From contig NZ_SDPQ02000001.1 in NCBI RefSeq assembly GCF_004134905.2, positions 558,001-622,000 of the forward strand: a stretch of 64,000 nucleotides of DNA, written 5' to 3'. This DNA comes from Aeromicrobium ginsengisoli (GTDB lineage Bacteria; Actinomycetota; Actinomycetes; Propionibacteriales; Nocardioidaceae). The notes beneath the pieces were generated by a model. That model ran no database searches, was not told the DNA's origin, and saw only the letters and a list, made by a program, of their open reading frames with translations. A program made the translations under genes and the position numbers. Of the stretch, positions 62,402 through 64,000 are shown one piece after another. How positions within the stretch are numbered: position 1 is the stretch's first letter; the number at the start of each line of letters is the position of its first letter.

Positions 62402-62932
62402 ATGGACCATCCCCGTATCGCGCCCGGTGGGCTCAAGGAGCTCGGACTCGTCAACTACGGCGTCAGCGCCGTTGCCGGCCGCGTCATCGGCGGCAGGAAG
62501 CCCAACATCTTCACGACGCTGGGCCGGCAGCGCAAGCTGTTCCGCGGCTGGCTCTACTACAGCGGCAAGCTCATGCCGGGCGGCCGGCTGCCGCGCCGGG
62601 AGAGCGAGCTCGTGATCCTGCGCATCGCGACGATCCGCGAGTGCGAGTACGAGCGCCGCCACCACGTACGCATCGGGCGCAAGGCCGGGGTCACTCCTGC
62701 GCAGATCGACCACCTCGCCGACGAGACCTGGCCCGGCTGGACCGAGCGCGAGCGGGCGTTCTTCGCGGCGGTCGACCAGTTCGTCGACGACAAGTACATC
62801 GACGACGCGACGTGGACCGCGCTGAGCCGGCACCTCAGCGAGCCCGAGCTCATCGAGTTCCTGCTGCTGTGCGGCCAGTACGACTCGCTGGCCACGGTGC
62901 TGCTGACGCTGAAGGTCCAGCCGGAGGACTAA
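62402..62932 (+). CDS. Carboxymuconolactone decarboxylase-family protein
   Basis: The 176-residue helical protein has the CMD/AhpD core: RESELVILRIATIRECEYERRHH (residues ~66-88), then GVTPAQIDHL and FVDDKYIDDATW. The Cys-x-x-Cys of peroxidase-active AhpD is absent, so it is not an AhpD peroxidase. It may handle a lactone or simply share the fold; function unknown. Its stop overlaps the DUF1990 gene by four bases. Confidence 0.83.
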   Translation: MDHPRIAPGGLKELGLVNYGVSAVAGRVIGGRKPNIFTTLGRQRKLFRGWLYYSGKLMPGGRLPRRESELVILRIATIRECEYERRHHVRIGRKAGVTPAQIDHLADETWPGWTERERAFFAAVDQFVDDKYIDDATWTALSRHLSEPELIEFLLLCGQYDSLATVLLTLKVQPED

Positions 62933-63408
62933 GGGACCATCGCGTCGAGGTAGCGACGAGTCATCAGTCGCTGTACGAGCCGGGCGACGGGGCCGCCGAG
63001 CCGGGTCACCCAGGTCGCCGGGTTCGAGAAGGCGGTGATCGTCGCAGTCACCTCGCCGGTCTTCGGGTCGCGTTGAGCCAGGAACCGCTCCTCCCCCGTC
63101 TCGGGGTGGCCGGGCAGCGTGCCGTATGCGAAGCCGCGACGGTCGGGCTCGTCAACGACCTCGACGACGCGGCACGGAATGGTCTGGAGCATGGACCGGA
63201 ACGTCACGTCGACGCCCGGCCCGACCCGATCAGGACCGGCGATCCGCCGCACGCCGGCTCGCTCCTGCACCTTCCAGCTGAACAGGATCTCAGCGACCGC
63301 GTCGAGGTCCACCACGCCGAGCGAGCGCGTGGCACGTACGTGGTGATAGCCGTCAGGCAGCAGCTCGCGAGCCGTCGCCCCAACTTCGGAGTAGGTCAAA
63401 TCAGCCAT
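62929..63408 (-). CDS. DUF1990 protein
   Basis: The 159-residue protein starts MADLTYSEVGATARELLPDG, the DUF1990 entry, and contains RATRSLGVVDLDAVAEILFSW, the GFAYGTLPGHPETGEERFL block and a short C-terminal helix. The family is common in actinobacteria, related to lipid-binding START-like folds, and of unknown function. A GTG 27 bases upstream is possible. It converges with the CMD gene. The 173 bases between it and the DAHP synthase gene hold nothing I can support. Confidence 0.85.
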   Translation of the reverse strand: MADLTYSEVGATARELLPDGYHHVRATRSLGVVDLDAVAEILFSWKVQERAGVRRIAGPDRVGPGVDVTFRSMLQTIPCRVVEVVDEPDRRGFAYGTLPGHPETGEERFLAQRDPKTGEVTATITAFSNPATWVTRLGGPVARLVQRLMTRRYLDAMVP

Positions 63409-63581
63409 GAACCCGGCGACCCCTGACCCGACCACTCGAAGGTTCCGTCACGACGCAACGTCTGGACCAAGGCGCTGGGAATGACCGCAGCACCTCGGAG
63501 CGATCAGCCAAGCCGCGATGAGGTCGATCAACGGTGAGCCGACAATCGACAGCAGTCATCGACCCCGGCCCCGTCGCAGAC

Positions 63582-64000
<419 letters not shown>

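Overview
The window is chromosomal DNA from a high-G+C actinobacterium. Actinobacterial markers include DivIVA/Wag31, SepF, a PASTA-domain Ser/Thr kinase, PriA instead of separate HisA and TrpF, DUF3040, the HGxxP small protein, the trp-region membrane protein and a MurE with a diaminopimelate-type DNPR motif. The gene set and many apparently leaderless promoters fit Propionibacteriales, perhaps Nocardioides or Aeromicrobium; the genus is inference. The content is almost entirely core genome. I saw no tRNA, rRNA or CRISPR array, no insertion sequence, and no stretch over 300 bases without a gene or described element.

Layout. 1-723: 5' part of gltB (cut by the window edge). 828-1568: VIT-family metal transporter. 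1694-5460: trpC-trpB-trpA-lgt (minus). 5565-8122: four small proline-rich or DUF4190-type membrane proteins and a DUF2752 protein. 8133-19793: a histidine cluster read right to left as hisD-hisC-hisB-hisH, priA, hisF, an ABC exporter pair, hisI and two small trp-region membrane proteins. It is broken by an alpha/beta hydrolase and a lipoprotein on the plus strand, and trpE is missing from its usual place. 19828-29497: ybaK, a small membrane protein, dnaE, DUF1801, an aminotransferase, a TetR/MFS pair and an RluA-family gene. 29494-32002: lspA, a three-gene foreign cassette between 23-bp direct repeats, and dksA. 32085-35228: ileS. 35358-53892: a complete division and wall (dcw) cluster read right to left from mraZ to divIVA. 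54099-64000: DUF3040, a methyltransferase, an FAD oxidoreductase, metF, a polyprenyl synthase, a barstar/barnase pair, a PASTA kinase, a DMT exporter, a CMD protein, DUF1990 and the 3' part of class II DAHP synthase.

Two things stand out. First, five copies of an approximately 83-bp element sit at four operon junctions (ABC/ABC twice in tandem, hisB/hisH, mraY/murD, rsmH/ftsL). Each reads as a 27-28 codon mini-ORF beginning (M/V)(S/T/N)ERQR, and its start and stop overlap the neighbouring stop and start as ATGA or GTGA. The element is organised like mycobacterial MIRUs and appears to insert without breaking translational coupling. Second, a 1.6-kb, lower-G+C, three-gene cassette is integrated at the 3' end of dksA. 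It rebuilds the DksA C-terminus with different codons and leaves a remnant of the original 3' end beside lspA, which is the signature of site-specific integration, although no integrase is present.

The genes fit together as three core programmes: amino-acid synthesis (his, trp, glutamate, methyl-THF, shikimate entry), peptidoglycan synthesis and septation (dcw cluster, PASTA kinase, lipoprotein processing by Lgt/LspA), and information processing (dnaE, ileS, ybaK, dksA-like, pseudouridine synthase).
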